Of a stretch of 64,000 nucleotides of DNA, positions 24,756 through 33,833 are shown one piece after another. Below the pieces are notes generated by a model that saw only the letters and a program-made list of their open reading frames with translations, ran no database searches and was not told the DNA's origin. Origin of the DNA: AC-32 sp963772975 (lineage in GTDB: Bacteria; Actinomycetota; Thermoleophilia; Gaiellales; Gaiellaceae). Position 1 is the first letter of the stretch, and each line of letters starts with the position of its first letter. Where the stretch lies: positions 248,001 to 312,000 of the forward strand of contig CAVYZH010000002.1 of NCBI GenBank assembly GCA_963772975.1, written 5' to 3'. The translations under genes and the position numbers were made by a program.

Positions 24756-25850
24756 GTGGCCCACGAGGTGACATTGATCCCGGGCGACGGCACCGGGCCG
24801 GAGCTGGCGGAGGCGACGCGGCGCGTGCTCGAGGCGACCGGCGTCGGCTTCGAATGGGACGTCCAGGAGGCCGGCGCGGACGTGATGGACCAGCACGGGG
24901 GCAACCCGCTGCCCGAGCCCACCCTCGACTCGATCCGCCGCACGGGCGTCGCCCTGAAGGGCCCGATCACGACGCCGGTCGGAGGCGGTTTCCGCTCGGT
25001 CAACGTTGGCCTGCGCAAGGCGCTCGACCTGTACGCACAAGTTCGCCCATGCAAGACCTACGAAGGCGTGCGGACGCGGTTCGACGACGTCGACCTGATC
25101 ATCGTCCGCGAGAACACCGAGGATCTCTACGCCGGCATCGAGTACGAGGAGGGGACGGCGCACGCCGAGGAGCTGATCGACTGGATCGAGCAGCGCGGCG
25201 GGAAGCTGCGCCACCGAGACGCGGGCATTTCGATCAAGCCGCTCTCGATCTCCGGAACGCGCCGCATCGTCGAGTTCGCCTTCGACTATGCGCGCCGCAA
25301 CGGCCGCCGCAAGGTCACGGCCGTCCACAAGGCGAACATCATGAAGTTCACCGACGGCCTCTACCTGCGCGTGGCCCGTGAGGTCGCGGAGGAGAACTCC
25401 GATATCGAGTTCGACGACCGGATCGTGGACAACATGTGCATGCAGCTCGTCCAGCGGCCCGAGGAGTACGACGTGCTGGTGCTGCCGAACCTCTACGGCG
25501 ACATCGTCTCCGACCTGGCCGCCGGGATGATCGGCGGGCTCGGGATGGCGCCAGGCGCGAACTTCGGCGAGGAGGTCGCGATCTTCGAGCCCACGCACGG
25601 CTCGGCGCCCAAGTACGCCGGCCAGAACAAGGTCAACCCGATCGCAATGATGCTCTCCGGAATGCTGATGCTTCGCCACCTGGAGGAGAACCAGGCCGCC
25701 GACCGGCTGGAGGCCGCGATCGGCGAGGTGATCCGCTCCGGCGAGCGCGTCACCTACGACATGAAGCCGACGCGGGACGACCCGACCGCCGTCGGAACCT
25801 CCGAAGTCGCCGACGCGATCATCGACGCGCTCGGAGCGCCGGTCTCGTGA
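24756..25850 (+). CDS. icd: Isocitrate dehydrogenase (NAD-type)
   Basis: 364 residues from GTG 24756 (MAHEVTLIPGDGTGPELAEA), 8 nt after TAGAGT (24742-24747). It oxidises isocitrate to 2-oxoglutarate. RENTEDLYAGIEYEEG, the KANIMKFTDG Lys, and NLYGDIVSDLAAGMIGGLGM are the decarboxylating dehydrogenase motifs; the NAD-type sub-family is favoured by GSAPKYAGQNKVNP. The related isopropylmalate dehydrogenase is less likely. Its stop overlaps the mdh start (GTGA). Confidence 0.93.
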   Translation: MAHEVTLIPGDGTGPELAEATRRVLEATGVGFEWDVQEAGADVMDQHGGNPLPEPTLDSIRRTGVALKGPITTPVGGGFRSVNVGLRKALDLYAQVRPCKTYEGVRTRFDDVDLIIVRENTEDLYAGIEYEEGTAHAEELIDWIEQRGGKLRHRDAGISIKPLSISGTRRIVEFAFDYARRNGRRKVTAVHKANIMKFTDGLYLRVAREVAEENSDIEFDDRIVDNMCMQLVQRPEEYDVLVLPNLYGDIVSDLAAGMIGGLGMAPGANFGEEVAIFEPTHGSAPKYAGQNKVNPIAMMLSGMLMLRHLEENQAADRLEAAIGEVIRSGERVTYDMKPTRDDPTAVGTSEVADAIIDALGAPVS

Positions 25851-26782
25851 GCTCGCGCCGCAAGGTGACGGTCGTCGGCGCAGGGAATGTGGGCGCGACC
25901 TGCGCGCAGGTGCTGGCCCAGCGCGATTACGCGGACGTCGTGCTCGTGGACATCAAGGAAGGCCTCCCGCAGGGCAAGGCGCTCGACATCAACCAGATGG
26001 GCGCAGTGCTCGGCTACGAGCCCTACGTGGTCGGCTCGAACAGCTACGACGAGACCGCCGGCTCCGAGGTGGTCGTGATCACGGCCGGCCTGCCGCGCTC
26101 CCCGGGGATGAGCCGCGACGACCTCGTGACCACCAACGAGAAGATCGTCGGCTCGGTCACCGAGCAGGTGGTTGCCGCCTCGCCGGATGCGATTCTGATC
26201 ATCGTTTCCAATCCGCTCGACGCGATGTGTCATGTGGCGAAGAGCTCGTCGGGCTGGCCAAAGGAGCGCGTCTTCGGCATGGCGGGGATTCTCGACACGG
26301 CGCGGTTCTCGACCTTCATCGCCTGGGAGACCGGCTCCTCGGTGAAAGACGTGACCGCGATGGTGCTCGGCGGCCACGGCGACCAGATGGTGCCGGTCGT
26401 CTCTGCGACGACGGTCGGCGGCGTGCCGCTCACGAAGCTCGTTCCCGACGACCGGATCGCCGCGATGGTCGGGCGCACGGCCAAGGGCGGCGGCGAGCTG
26501 GTCGAGCTGCTCGGCACCTCCGCGTGGTACGCGCCCGGTGCCGCCGCGGCGCAGATGGTCGACTCGATCATGCTCGACGAGCACCGCGTGCTGCCCTGCA
26601 CCGCCTACCTCGAGGGCGAGTACGGAATCGACGGGCTGTACATGGGAGTGCCGGTGAAGCTCGGCGCGGGCGGGATCGAGGAGATCGTCGAGCTCGAGCT
26701 GAGCGACGACGAGCGCCAGGCGCTGAACACTTCGGCCGACGCGGTCCGCGAGGTCGTCAGCGTGCTCGGCTCCTCCGGGTAG
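25847..26782 (+). CDS. mdh: Malate dehydrogenase
   Basis: 311 residues from GTG 25847 overlapping the icd TGA. NAD-binding GAGNVGATCAQVLA, VSNPLDAMCHVAK, catalytic GMAGILDTARF (Arg) and GGHGDQMVPVVS (His) are present. Lactate dehydrogenase is an alternative, but the IT-A-GLPRSPGMSR loop fits MDH. Operon with icd links two TCA steps. Confidence 0.94.
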   Translation: MSSRRKVTVVGAGNVGATCAQVLAQRDYADVVLVDIKEGLPQGKALDINQMGAVLGYEPYVVGSNSYDETAGSEVVVITAGLPRSPGMSRDDLVTTNEKIVGSVTEQVVAASPDAILIIVSNPLDAMCHVAKSSSGWPKERVFGMAGILDTARFSTFIAWETGSSVKDVTAMVLGGHGDQMVPVVSATTVGGVPLTKLVPDDRIAAMVGRTAKGGGELVELLGTSAWYAPGAAAAQMVDSIMLDEHRVLPCTAYLEGEYGIDGLYMGVPVKLGAGGIEEIVELELSDDERQALNTSADAVREVVSVLGSSG

Positions 26783-26785
26783 CGG

Positions 26786-27529
26786 ATGGAGCTCGGGCTC
26801 AGCGGCCGAACGGCGATCGTCTGCGGGGCCTCCGCGGGAATGGGCCTGGCGATCGCGGAGGCGCTCGCCGCCGAGGGCGCCAACGTCGCGATGTTCGCGC
26901 GCAGGCGCGAGCTGCTCCAGCTCGAGGCCGAGCGCCTGGGCGCGCTCGCCGTGCGCGGCGACGTCACCAACCCCGCTGACCTCAAGCGCCTCGTCGACCG
27001 CACGCTCGAGGCCTTCGGCGGGATCGACATCCTGGTCAACAACAGCGGCGGCCCGCCGCGCACGCCGGCGGTGGGGCTCACAGACGAGCAGGTCGAGGGC
27101 GCGGTCGAGCTGCTCTTGCTCTCGGCGATCCGGCTGACAGCGCTCTGCCTCCCGCAGCTCGAACGCAGCGGCCGAGGCCGCGTGATCAACATCGAGTCGA
27201 GCTCGGTACGCGACCCGATCGACAACCTCGCGCTCTCGAACGCCGTGCGCCCGGGCGTCGTCGGCTGGGCCAAGACGCTCGCACGCGAGGTCGGCGAGAA
27301 GAGGATCACCGTGAACACGATCGCGCCAGGCAAGATCGAGACCGAACGGCAGGCTGAGACGTTGAAGGGCAAGCCGCGGGCGGAGGACTACGAGTCGATC
27401 CCGCTGAAGCGCTTCGGCCAGCCGAAAGAGGTCGCGCAGGTCGTCTGCTTCCTCGCGTCGGATGCCGCCTCGTACATGACCGGCACGGTGATCCCGGTCG
27501 ACGGCGGAATGACGCGGGGCCTGCTCTGA
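26786..27529 (+). CDS. Short-chain dehydrogenase/reductase-like protein lacking the catalytic Tyr and Lys
   Basis: 247 residues. Cofactor motif GASAGMGLAIAEALA (about 14-28) and the NNSGGP motif are present, so NAD(P) is probably bound. The catalytic Ser is in NIESSSVRDP (about 138-140), but where YxxxK is expected the sequence is NLALSNAVRPG: Tyr becomes Asn or Ser and Lys becomes Arg. This matches a known SDR subgroup lacking the usual catalytic pair. Enzyme activity is therefore uncertain. Adjacent to mdh by 3 nt. Confidence 0.85.
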   Translation: MELGLSGRTAIVCGASAGMGLAIAEALAAEGANVAMFARRRELLQLEAERLGALAVRGDVTNPADLKRLVDRTLEAFGGIDILVNNSGGPPRTPAVGLTDEQVEGAVELLLLSAIRLTALCLPQLERSGRGRVINIESSSVRDPIDNLALSNAVRPGVVGWAKTLAREVGEKRITVNTIAPGKIETERQAETLKGKPRAEDYESIPLKRFGQPKEVAQVVCFLASDAASYMTGTVIPVDGGMTRGLL

Positions 27530-27548
27530 CGCGCATATCCTCGGGCGG

Positions 27549-28541
27549 ATGCGGTGGTTCACACCGGCGCGGCTCGCCGCGGGCGGCCTCTTCCTCCTCG
27601 GCGCTGCGGCGTTCGCGCTCTGGCTGTTGCCGGACAGCGGCACCGACATCCTCCTCGTCGACCCTGCGCATCCGGTCGATCCCATCGTCAGCGTCCCGGA
27701 CGACGCGCGCACGCCGCAGCCAGGCCCGATCTACTTCGTCGACGTCCGCGAGCGCGAGGCACGCCTGCTCGAGCGGATCCTCCCCTTTCTCCGTCCGAAC
27801 GGTTCGTCACTCGTGCCGGCCCCACCGGTCAGCTCCACGGTCGAGCAGCAGATCGGCGTGCAGGACATGACCCAGTCGCAGAAGGTCGCCGCAGTCGTTG
27901 CGCTCAACCACCTCGGCTACAAGGTCAAGGCCACCACCGGCGGCGTGACGATCGTGCTCGTCGAGCAGAGCGCGCCCGCCGCCAAGATCCTGCACACGAG
28001 CGACGTGATCGTGGCGGCCGACGGCCACAAGGTCTCCTCCGTCGCCAACCTGCGCGCGGTGCTCGCCAAGCACCAGCCCGGCGACGTGGTGCGGATCACG
28101 TTCGTTCGCGACGGCAAACGGATGACGGCGGCGATCAAGACCGTCGCCGACCCGCAGGACCCGAAGCGCGCGCTGGTCGGCGTCTCGGCTCGCGACAACC
28201 TCACGGTCAAGCTGCCGGTAAAGATCAAGATCGACGCCGGCGGCGTCGGCGGCCCCTCGGCCGGGCTTGCGTTCGCGCTCGACATCGCCCAGGAGCTCGG
28301 CCGCAACGTCACGCACGGGCACAAGATCGCGGCGACCGGAGAGATCGCTCTGGACGGAACGGTTGGCCCGATCGGCGGCGTGAAGCAAAAGACGTTCGGC
28401 GCGCGCGCCGCGGGTGTGGACGCCTTCCTCGTCCCGGCAGGCGAGAACGCCCGCGAGGCCCGGCGCTATGCCGACGGGCTGCGGATCATCCCTGTGAAGA
28501 ACTTTCCACAGGCGTTGCGAGCGCTGGCAACGTTACGCTGA
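27549..28541 (+). CDS. PDZ-Lon (S16) membrane-anchored protease
   Basis: 330 residues. N-terminal membrane helix (RLAAGGLFLLGAAAFALWLL), a PDZ-like region (ILHTSDVIVAADGHKVSSVA, about 148-166) and a C-terminal Lon proteolytic domain with catalytic Ser237 (GGPSAGL) and the catalytic Lys in the GGVKQK stretch (about 277-281). YlbL-type proteins degrade membrane or division proteins. ATG 27549 lies 7 nt after TATCCT (27536-27541). Confidence 0.9.
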   Translation: MRWFTPARLAAGGLFLLGAAAFALWLLPDSGTDILLVDPAHPVDPIVSVPDDARTPQPGPIYFVDVREREARLLERILPFLRPNGSSLVPAPPVSSTVEQQIGVQDMTQSQKVAAVVALNHLGYKVKATTGGVTIVLVEQSAPAAKILHTSDVIVAADGHKVSSVANLRAVLAKHQPGDVVRITFVRDGKRMTAAIKTVADPQDPKRALVGVSARDNLTVKLPVKIKIDAGGVGGPSAGLAFALDIAQELGRNVTHGHKIAATGEIALDGTVGPIGGVKQKTFGARAAGVDAFLVPAGENAREARRYADGLRIIPVKNFPQALRALATLR

Positions 28542-28615
28542 AACCGGAAGGAAGAGGCAGATTTCGGCATGTTTGAAAGCGCCGGAAATTGCAATGTTTT
28601 CTCCACAGGCAAGTC

Positions 28616-28643
28616 TTGATTCGCTGGTCCCGCGCCCTATGAT
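28616..28643 (+). promoter_or_regulatory. Housekeeping-type promoter for the small Cys-rich protein
   Basis: TTGATT (28616-28621), 16-nt spacer, TATGAT (28638-28643). It gives a leader of about 40 nt with AGAGGAG before ATG 28688, in contrast to the leaderless genes around it. Confidence 0.6.
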
Positions 28644-28687
28644 CCCGCGGTGTTCGGGGCAGGCGACCAAGAGGAGCAAACTGGGGT

Positions 28688-28873
28688 ATGAGCAAGTCGG
28701 CTAAACCAACCTGCGAGGACTGCTATTTCCACCGGGCGTCGCTGTGCGCGCTCGTGCTCGCTGAACCGTGCCCCACCTTCAGGCTCCACAGCCGCGGCTC
28801 GCTCGTCCCGCCGCGACAGCCCCGGCTGGTGCCGCGACCGCTGGCACCGCTCGGCGATCGCTCCGCCGCCTAG
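28688..28873 (+). CDS. Small Cys-rich protein
   Basis: 61 residues. Cys positions in TCEDCYFHRASLCAL and PCPTFR form a conserved cluster seen in small actinobacterial proteins, possibly metal-binding. The C-terminus is basic and Pro-rich. AGAGGAG lies about 11 nt upstream of the ATG. Function unknown. Confidence 0.7.
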   Translation: MSKSAKPTCEDCYFHRASLCALVLAEPCPTFRLHSRGSLVPPRQPRLVPRPLAPLGDRSAA

Positions 28874-28884
28874 ACTGCCGCGGC

Positions 28885-29190
28885 GTGCAGGACGAGCCGG
28901 AGCAACGCCAGGCGGCACCCGCGGCCGAGGAGGAGCAGGCTCCCGAGCCGGAGGAAGGATTCGGCCGCGAGTGGCAACCGCGCCTCTACCTGCGGATCAT
29001 CATCCTCGGCCTGCTGATCGCATACGGGATCGCGTTCGTGCTCGAGAACAACAAGCACGTCCACGTCCACTTCGTGCTCGGCACCGCGCGGACCTCGCTG
29101 ATCTGGTTGGTCCTGCTCAGCGTCGCGCTCGGACTCCTGCTCGGCGTGCTGCTCTCGCAGCTATACCGGCGCCGCCGCCGGCGCCACTAG
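28885..29190 (+). CDS. LapA-domain (DUF1049) membrane protein
   Basis: 101 residues from GTG 28885, 8 nt after TAGACT (28871-28876), which overlaps the previous stop codon. An acidic N-terminus is followed by two membrane helices (LRIIILGLLIAYGIAFVLEN and LIWLVLLSVALGLLLGVLL) and a short NNKHVHVHFVLG loop, the LapA pattern, ending in basic residues. Role unknown; LapA proteins shape envelope organisation in some bacteria. It overlaps the convergent aminotransferase by 30 nt. Confidence 0.8.
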   Translation: MQDEPEQRQAAPAAEEEQAPEPEEGFGREWQPRLYLRIIILGLLIAYGIAFVLENNKHVHVHFVLGTARTSLIWLVLLSVALGLLLGVLLSQLYRRRRRRH

Positions 29191-30243
29191 CGCAGCCAGC
29201 CGCCGTACGCCCTCGTCGATCTCGGCCGGAGAGACGAAGCTGAAGGCGAGCCGCGCGGAGGAAGGCGGACCGCCGAAGTCGGCGCCGGGAACGAAGGTGA
29301 CGCCGGCCTCGCTCGCGCGCGCGAGCAGCTCGGATGCGTCGATCTCGTCGGGCAACTCGAGCCAGAGAAAGTAGCCGCCCTCGGGCCGGTTCCAGCGCGC
29401 CCGGCCTTCGAGCTCCCGCTCGAGCGCGTCGACCATCGCGTCGCGCCGGGCCTTGAGCAGCGCGCAGACACGTTCGAGGTTCGGCTCGAACAGGCCGCGG
29501 CGCAGGAACTCGTACACGGTGGCCTGCGCGAGCAACGCGGGCGTGATGTAGGTCGAGGCGACGAGCTCTTCGAGCTTCCCCGTCAGCGCGGCCGGGACGA
29601 TCGCGTAGCCGACCCGCAGCCCGGGCGCGATCGTCTTCGAAAACGACGACGAGTACATCACCCGCTGGCCGCCTTCGAGCTCGAAGAGCGATGGCAGTGG
29701 CTCGCCCTCGAACCGCACCAGCCCGTAGGGATCGTCCTCGAGCACGGGCAGCTCTCGCTCCCGCACCAGCTCCGCGAGCCGGTGGCGGCGCTCCTCGGAG
29801 AGGGTCGAGCCGGTCGGGTTCTGGAACGTCGGGATCGTGTAGAGGAAGGAGGCGGGCGACCCGTCCAGCTCGCGCTCCAGCTCGTCCACGTCGAGGCCGT
29901 GCTCGTCCACCGGAACTTCGCCGAGCTCGGTCTCCGCCGCGGCCAGGATCTTGCGAGGACGGTCGTAGGTCGGACGCTCGACCAGCACGCGCCCGCGGCC
30001 GGTGAACGCCTCGAGCACGAAGTGGAACGCCTGCAGCGAGCCGTTGGTCACCAGCACGCGGCCGGGCTCGACCGAGTGCCGCTCGGCGAGCCACTCACGC
30101 AGCGGGCCGTAGCCGAGCGTGCTGCCGTACGAGAGGACCACCTTCCCGTCGCGCTCGATCGCGCTCTTGGCGCAGTCGGCGAGCTCCGCCACCGGCAGGC
30201 ACTCCGGCGACGGAATCCCTCGCGCGAACGAGATCGCGTCCAC
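29161..30243 (-). CDS. PLP-dependent aminotransferase, class I/II (aminoadipate/MocR-like)
   Basis: 360 residues from GTG 30243, 6 nt after TACACT. Motifs: LSYGSTLGYGPLREWLAERH, VTNGSLQAF, YTIPTFQNPTG (Asn, PLP contact), EDDPYG, and SSSFSKTIAPGLRVGY with the PLP Lys. It resembles 2-aminoadipate transaminase and branched-chain aminotransferases of the LysN type. Substrate not determinable. No N-terminal GntR domain, so it is an enzyme rather than a MocR regulator. Confidence 0.9.
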   Translation of the reverse strand: MDAISFARGIPSPECLPVAELADCAKSAIERDGKVVLSYGSTLGYGPLREWLAERHSVEPGRVLVTNGSLQAFHFVLEAFTGRGRVLVERPTYDRPRKILAAAETELGEVPVDEHGLDVDELERELDGSPASFLYTIPTFQNPTGSTLSEERRHRLAELVRERELPVLEDDPYGLVRFEGEPLPSLFELEGGQRVMYSSSFSKTIAPGLRVGYAIVPAALTGKLEELVASTYITPALLAQATVYEFLRRGLFEPNLERVCALLKARRDAMVDALERELEGRARWNRPEGGYFLWLELPDEIDASELLARASEAGVTFVPGADFGGPPSSARLAFSFVSPAEIDEGVRRLAALVAPAAAPV

Positions 30244-30293
30244 GGCGCCAGTGTAGGGGCAGCCCCGGCCGCGCGGCCCGCTGACAATTGGGG

Positions 30294-31955
30294 GTGAAGG
30301 ACGAGGCCGTTCCTGCCGACCTCAGGATCGTGATCCGGTGGTTCGCGCTCCTCGTTGCCTTCGCTGCGCTTGCCTCTGCCGCGCCTGCAGCGGCGCTTGC
30401 CGACGGCACGATCCTCGTCAAGTTCGCCTCGACGTACGGCTCCGGCGCGAAGGTCGCGGCGCTCGGCGACGACGTCACCGGCACGACCGTCGGCGGCGTC
30501 AAGGTGGTCGACCCCCAGCCCGGCGAGAGCGTCGCCGACGCGATCGCACGCTACCGCGCGCGCCCCGACGTTCTCTATGCAGAGCCGAACGGGGTCGTGC
30601 GCCTACTCGATCTCTCCTACCCCGACGACACGTACTACACGGATCAGTGGGCCCTCCCCACGATCTCGGCCGTCGGCGGCTGGTCGGTCTTTCCTGGCAC
30701 GTTCGGAGCACCGGCCGGGGCCCCGATCGGAATCGTCGACACGGGCGTCGACGCCTCGCATCCGGACCTGGTTGCGAAGGTGGCGGCCTCCGGGGCGACC
30801 TGCCTCGGCAGCGGCTGCGCCTCCGGCACTCCGATCGACCCGTGGGGGCACGGCACCCACGTCTCCGGAATCGCCGGCGCGGCCACGAACAACGGCGCCG
30901 GTGTCGCCGGGCTCGCCTTCGCGTCGCCGATCATCCCAGTGCGGGTCTTTCACGACGACGGTTCAGGCAGCGCGATCGCCTTCGACTCCGATGTGGCCAA
31001 CGGGATTGCCTGGGCGGCTGAGCACGGCGCAAAGGTGATCAACCTCAGCCTCGGCGGCGGCTACTCGCTCACGGAGTGCAACGCCGTCGAGCTCGCGATC
31101 AACTCCTACCACGCCGTGGTGGTTGCGGCCGCCGGCAACTCGAGCGTGGCGACGCCCACCTATCCGGCCGCGTGCCCTGGAGTGGTCGGAGTAGCCGCCA
31201 CCGACGAAAGCGATCTGCCGGCGACCTTTTCGAACTACGGCAGCCCGGACGTCTTCCTCTCGGCCCCCGGCGTGTTCATCCTCTCGACCTGGCCGGCGGC
31301 GATCGATGGCGACTGCCCCTACTTCCCCTTCGAGCCTTCCGGCTACTGCCACCTCGACGGCACGTCGATGGCTGCGCCTCACGTCACCGCGCTGGCGGCG
31401 CTGATCATGAGCGAGCATCCGGAAGCCTCGGTCTGGCAGGTGAAGCAGGTGCTGGCGCAGAGCGCCGACAAGGTCGGCAGCTTCGCCTACGGAGCCGATC
31501 CCTACAGCTTCTGTGCAACCTGCTCCTGGGAGGCCCACTACGGCTACGGCCGGATCAACGTGCAACGCGCACTCTCGGCGGCTCTTCCGCCACCGCCACC
31601 GCCGGCGACCCCTCCCCCGCCGCCACCGCCCGCCCCGCCACCGCCGCCTGCGTCGATCCGAGACACGAAAGCACCGGTCGTGCACGTCTACGCGGGGAGC
31701 GGCCGCCACCGGAAGATGCTCCGCCTGCGCTACCGCGTGCAGGACAACAGCGGCAAGACCTCGGAGCGGCTCTTCGTCTACCGGAAAACGAAGCTGCTGA
31801 AGACGTTCACGCGGGCGCTGCGCACGACCGACGACGCGGTCGCCTACTGGGTCGGGTTCAGCTTCGCTAAGGGCGGCACCTACCGGTACTGCGTCCGCGC
31901 GAGCGACGCCGCGGGCAACCACTCGCTCGCCTGCGCGGCGATCCGCATTCGCTAG
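30294..31955 (+). CDS. Secreted subtilisin-like serine protease (S8) with Pro-rich linker
   Basis: 553 residues from GTG 30294, 5 nt after GACAAT (30283-30288); TTG 30288 would lie inside that hexamer. Signal peptide (ALLVAFAALASAAPAAALA) precedes an inhibitor-like prodomain (TILVKFAST..., VLYAEPNG) and the catalytic domain with Asp149 (IVDTGVD), His186 (HGTHVSGIAG), Asn282 and Ser358 (GTSMAAPH). A polyproline stretch (about 430-455) joins a C-terminal fibronectin-like domain. Calcium sites cannot be judged. Confidence 0.93.
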   Translation: MKDEAVPADLRIVIRWFALLVAFAALASAAPAAALADGTILVKFASTYGSGAKVAALGDDVTGTTVGGVKVVDPQPGESVADAIARYRARPDVLYAEPNGVVRLLDLSYPDDTYYTDQWALPTISAVGGWSVFPGTFGAPAGAPIGIVDTGVDASHPDLVAKVAASGATCLGSGCASGTPIDPWGHGTHVSGIAGAATNNGAGVAGLAFASPIIPVRVFHDDGSGSAIAFDSDVANGIAWAAEHGAKVINLSLGGGYSLTECNAVELAINSYHAVVVAAAGNSSVATPTYPAACPGVVGVAATDESDLPATFSNYGSPDVFLSAPGVFILSTWPAAIDGDCPYFPFEPSGYCHLDGTSMAAPHVTALAALIMSEHPEASVWQVKQVLAQSADKVGSFAYGADPYSFCATCSWEAHYGYGRINVQRALSAALPPPPPPATPPPPPPPAPPPPPASIRDTKAPVVHVYAGSGRHRKMLRLRYRVQDNSGKTSERLFVYRKTKLLKTFTRALRTTDDAVAYWVGFSFAKGGTYRYCVRASDAAGNHSLACAAIRIR

Positions 31956-32000
31956 AGGACCCCGGCCGGGGCGGCCGGCCGAGGCCCTCGAGCTGGGTCC

Positions 32001-32867
32001 CTACGCCTGGCCGAAGACGAAGGGCACGCCGTTGACGCTGAGCTTGCGGAGAATCGCGGTCAGGTCCGTGCCACCGGTGAAGCCGGTGGTGACACCGATG
32101 CCCTCGATGACCTCGGTGCCGTGATCGGCAATCACGGTCGTCCAGGGCTGCTGGTCGGGCGGGATCCCGTCGCAGCCGTCGTCGTCGTAGCGGACGTTCG
32201 AGCCCACGACCTCGTATGTGCGGAAGACGTCCTCGTCCGGGACCGCGGTCGCGCACTGGGTCGCGTCGAAGATGACGTCGTGGCCCCCTTGCAGGAAGAT
32301 CCGCAGGTACGGAGCCCCGATCGGGTTGGGGTTGGGGCTCGCCGCCGAGGACATGACGGTGTAGGACAACTGCGTCAGACTGGCCAGGGTGTGGCTGTCT
32401 GCGCCGTGGTAGATCACGGAGCCGCCCCAGTTCGCGCCATTCGAGTAGGGCCCGAAGGTGACGCCGTCGAGCGAGGTTGCCACGCTCGCGTTCGTCCCCG
32501 CGAAGTCGCCCGTCAGGCGCAGCATCGCGGGAGCGGGCTCGCCCTTGTCGCCCTTGTCGCCCTTGGCGCCGGACGGACCGGGCGCGCCCTGTGCGCCTAC
32601 CGGACCACGCGGGCCCGGAGTGCCGACGCCGCGGGCGCCCTTCGGACCGCGGACGTTCCACGAGATCCGCTTGAAGCCCTTATGGCAGTGATCGAGCTTG
32701 AGGTCCCCGACCGTTGTCCCACCGCCGTGAGTCTCGACACAGGCTGTGATCACGCCGTTCTTGACGCCGAGGCCAGCGTGCTGCTGCGTGCCCCGGCTGC
32801 TCCCTCCCAGCGCGGTGGTTGCACCGACGAGCAGCGCAACCGCGACTGCCGTGAAGGTGTACCGCAT
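32001..32867 (-). CDS. Secreted collagen-like protein
   Basis: 288 residues. Signal peptide (FTAVAVALLVGATTALGG), a short Cys-containing domain (ITACVETHGGGTTVGD, HCHKGFKRISWNV), then Gly-x-y triplets (RGPKGARG, PGPRGPVGAQGAPG, AKGDKGDKGE) and a C-terminal globular domain of about 170 residues. The triplets form a collagen triple helix. GGGGGAC lies just upstream of ATG 32867. A structural or adhesive surface role is likely. Confidence 0.85.
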   Translation of the reverse strand: MRYTFTAVAVALLVGATTALGGSSRGTQQHAGLGVKNGVITACVETHGGGTTVGDLKLDHCHKGFKRISWNVRGPKGARGVGTPGPRGPVGAQGAPGPSGAKGDKGDKGEPAPAMLRLTGDFAGTNASVATSLDGVTFGPYSNGANWGGSVIYHGADSHTLASLTQLSYTVMSSAASPNPNPIGAPYLRIFLQGGHDVIFDATQCATAVPDEDVFRTYEVVGSNVRYDDDGCDGIPPDQQPWTTVIADHGTEVIEGIGVTTGFTGGTDLTAILRKLSVNGVPFVFGQA

Positions 32868-32954
32868 AACGTCCCCCTTCTCTCGGCCGCCATAGTCGAG
32901 GCGGCTACGCGGGGACTGTGTCAGAAAGTACGTGACAATGCGAGCTTTCGTTGC

Positions 32955-33833
32955 CTAAGCTGGTGCGCCGGCGATCTCGGCCGCGAGCTCGGCGACCTCG
33001 GTCGGCGTCGTCCCGACCCGCACGCCGCGAGCCTCGAGCGCGTCTTTCTTCGCCTGAGCCGTCCCGGAAGAACCGGAGATGATCGCTCCCGCGTGGCCCA
33101 TCGTCTTGCCCGGCGGGGCCGTAAAGCCGGCGATGTACGCGACGACCGGCTTGGTCACCTCGGCCTCGATGAACGCGGCCGCCTTCTCCTCCTCGTCGCC
33201 GCCGATCTCGCCGACCATCACGATCACCTCCGTCTCGACGTCGGCCTGGAAGCGCGCGAGGACGTCGATGAAGGAGGAGCCGACGACCGGGTCGCCGCCG
33301 ATCCCCACGATCGTGGAGTTGCCGAGCCCGCGCTGGGTCAGCTCGTGGCCGATCTGGTAGGTGAGCGTTCCTGAGCGCGAGACGACGCCGATCGGGCCGT
33401 CGCGGAAGATCTCGGCCGGGATGATCCCGACGTTCGCCTTGCCCGGCGAGAGCGCGCCCGGGCAGTTCGGCCCGAGCATCGTGACCTCCCTCGGGCGGAT
33501 GTAGTTGTACACCCGCAGCATCTCGTGGGCGGGCAGGCCTTCGGCGATGCAGATCACGGTGACGATCCCCGCGTCGACCGCCTCGTAGATCGCGTCCGCG
33601 GCGAACCGGGCCGGGACGAAGACCATCGTCGTGTTCGCGCCGGTCTCGTCCACGGCGGCGGCGACGGTGTCGAAGATCGGAATCCCCTCGAGGTCGGTGC
33701 CGCCCTTGCCGGGCGTGACGCCGGCGACGACGTTCGTGCCGTAGGAACGGTTGCGCAGCGTGTGGAACGAGCCCTCGCGACCCGTTGCGCCCTGCACGAC
33801 GAGCCGCGTTCCCTTGTCGACGATGATGGCCAT
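32955..33833 (-). CDS. sucD: Succinyl-CoA ligase alpha subunit
   Basis: 292 residues. CoA-binding VVQGATGREGSFHT, PNCPGALSPGKANVG, SRSGTLTYQ and the phospho-His site (GHAGAIISG, about 241) are present. It makes succinate with ATP/GTP from succinyl-CoA. It follows a methyltransferase gene whose stop abuts its ATG, and sucC lies beyond. The C-terminus ends VAELAAEIAGAPA. Confidence 0.95.
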   Translation of the reverse strand: MAIIVDKGTRLVVQGATGREGSFHTLRNRSYGTNVVAGVTPGKGGTDLEGIPIFDTVAAAVDETGANTTMVFVPARFAADAIYEAVDAGIVTVICIAEGLPAHEMLRVYNYIRPREVTMLGPNCPGALSPGKANVGIIPAEIFRDGPIGVVSRSGTLTYQIGHELTQRGLGNSTIVGIGGDPVVGSSFIDVLARFQADVETEVIVMVGEIGGDEEEKAAAFIEAEVTKPVVAYIAGFTAPPGKTMGHAGAIISGSSGTAQAKKDALEARGVRVGTTPTEVAELAAEIAGAPA

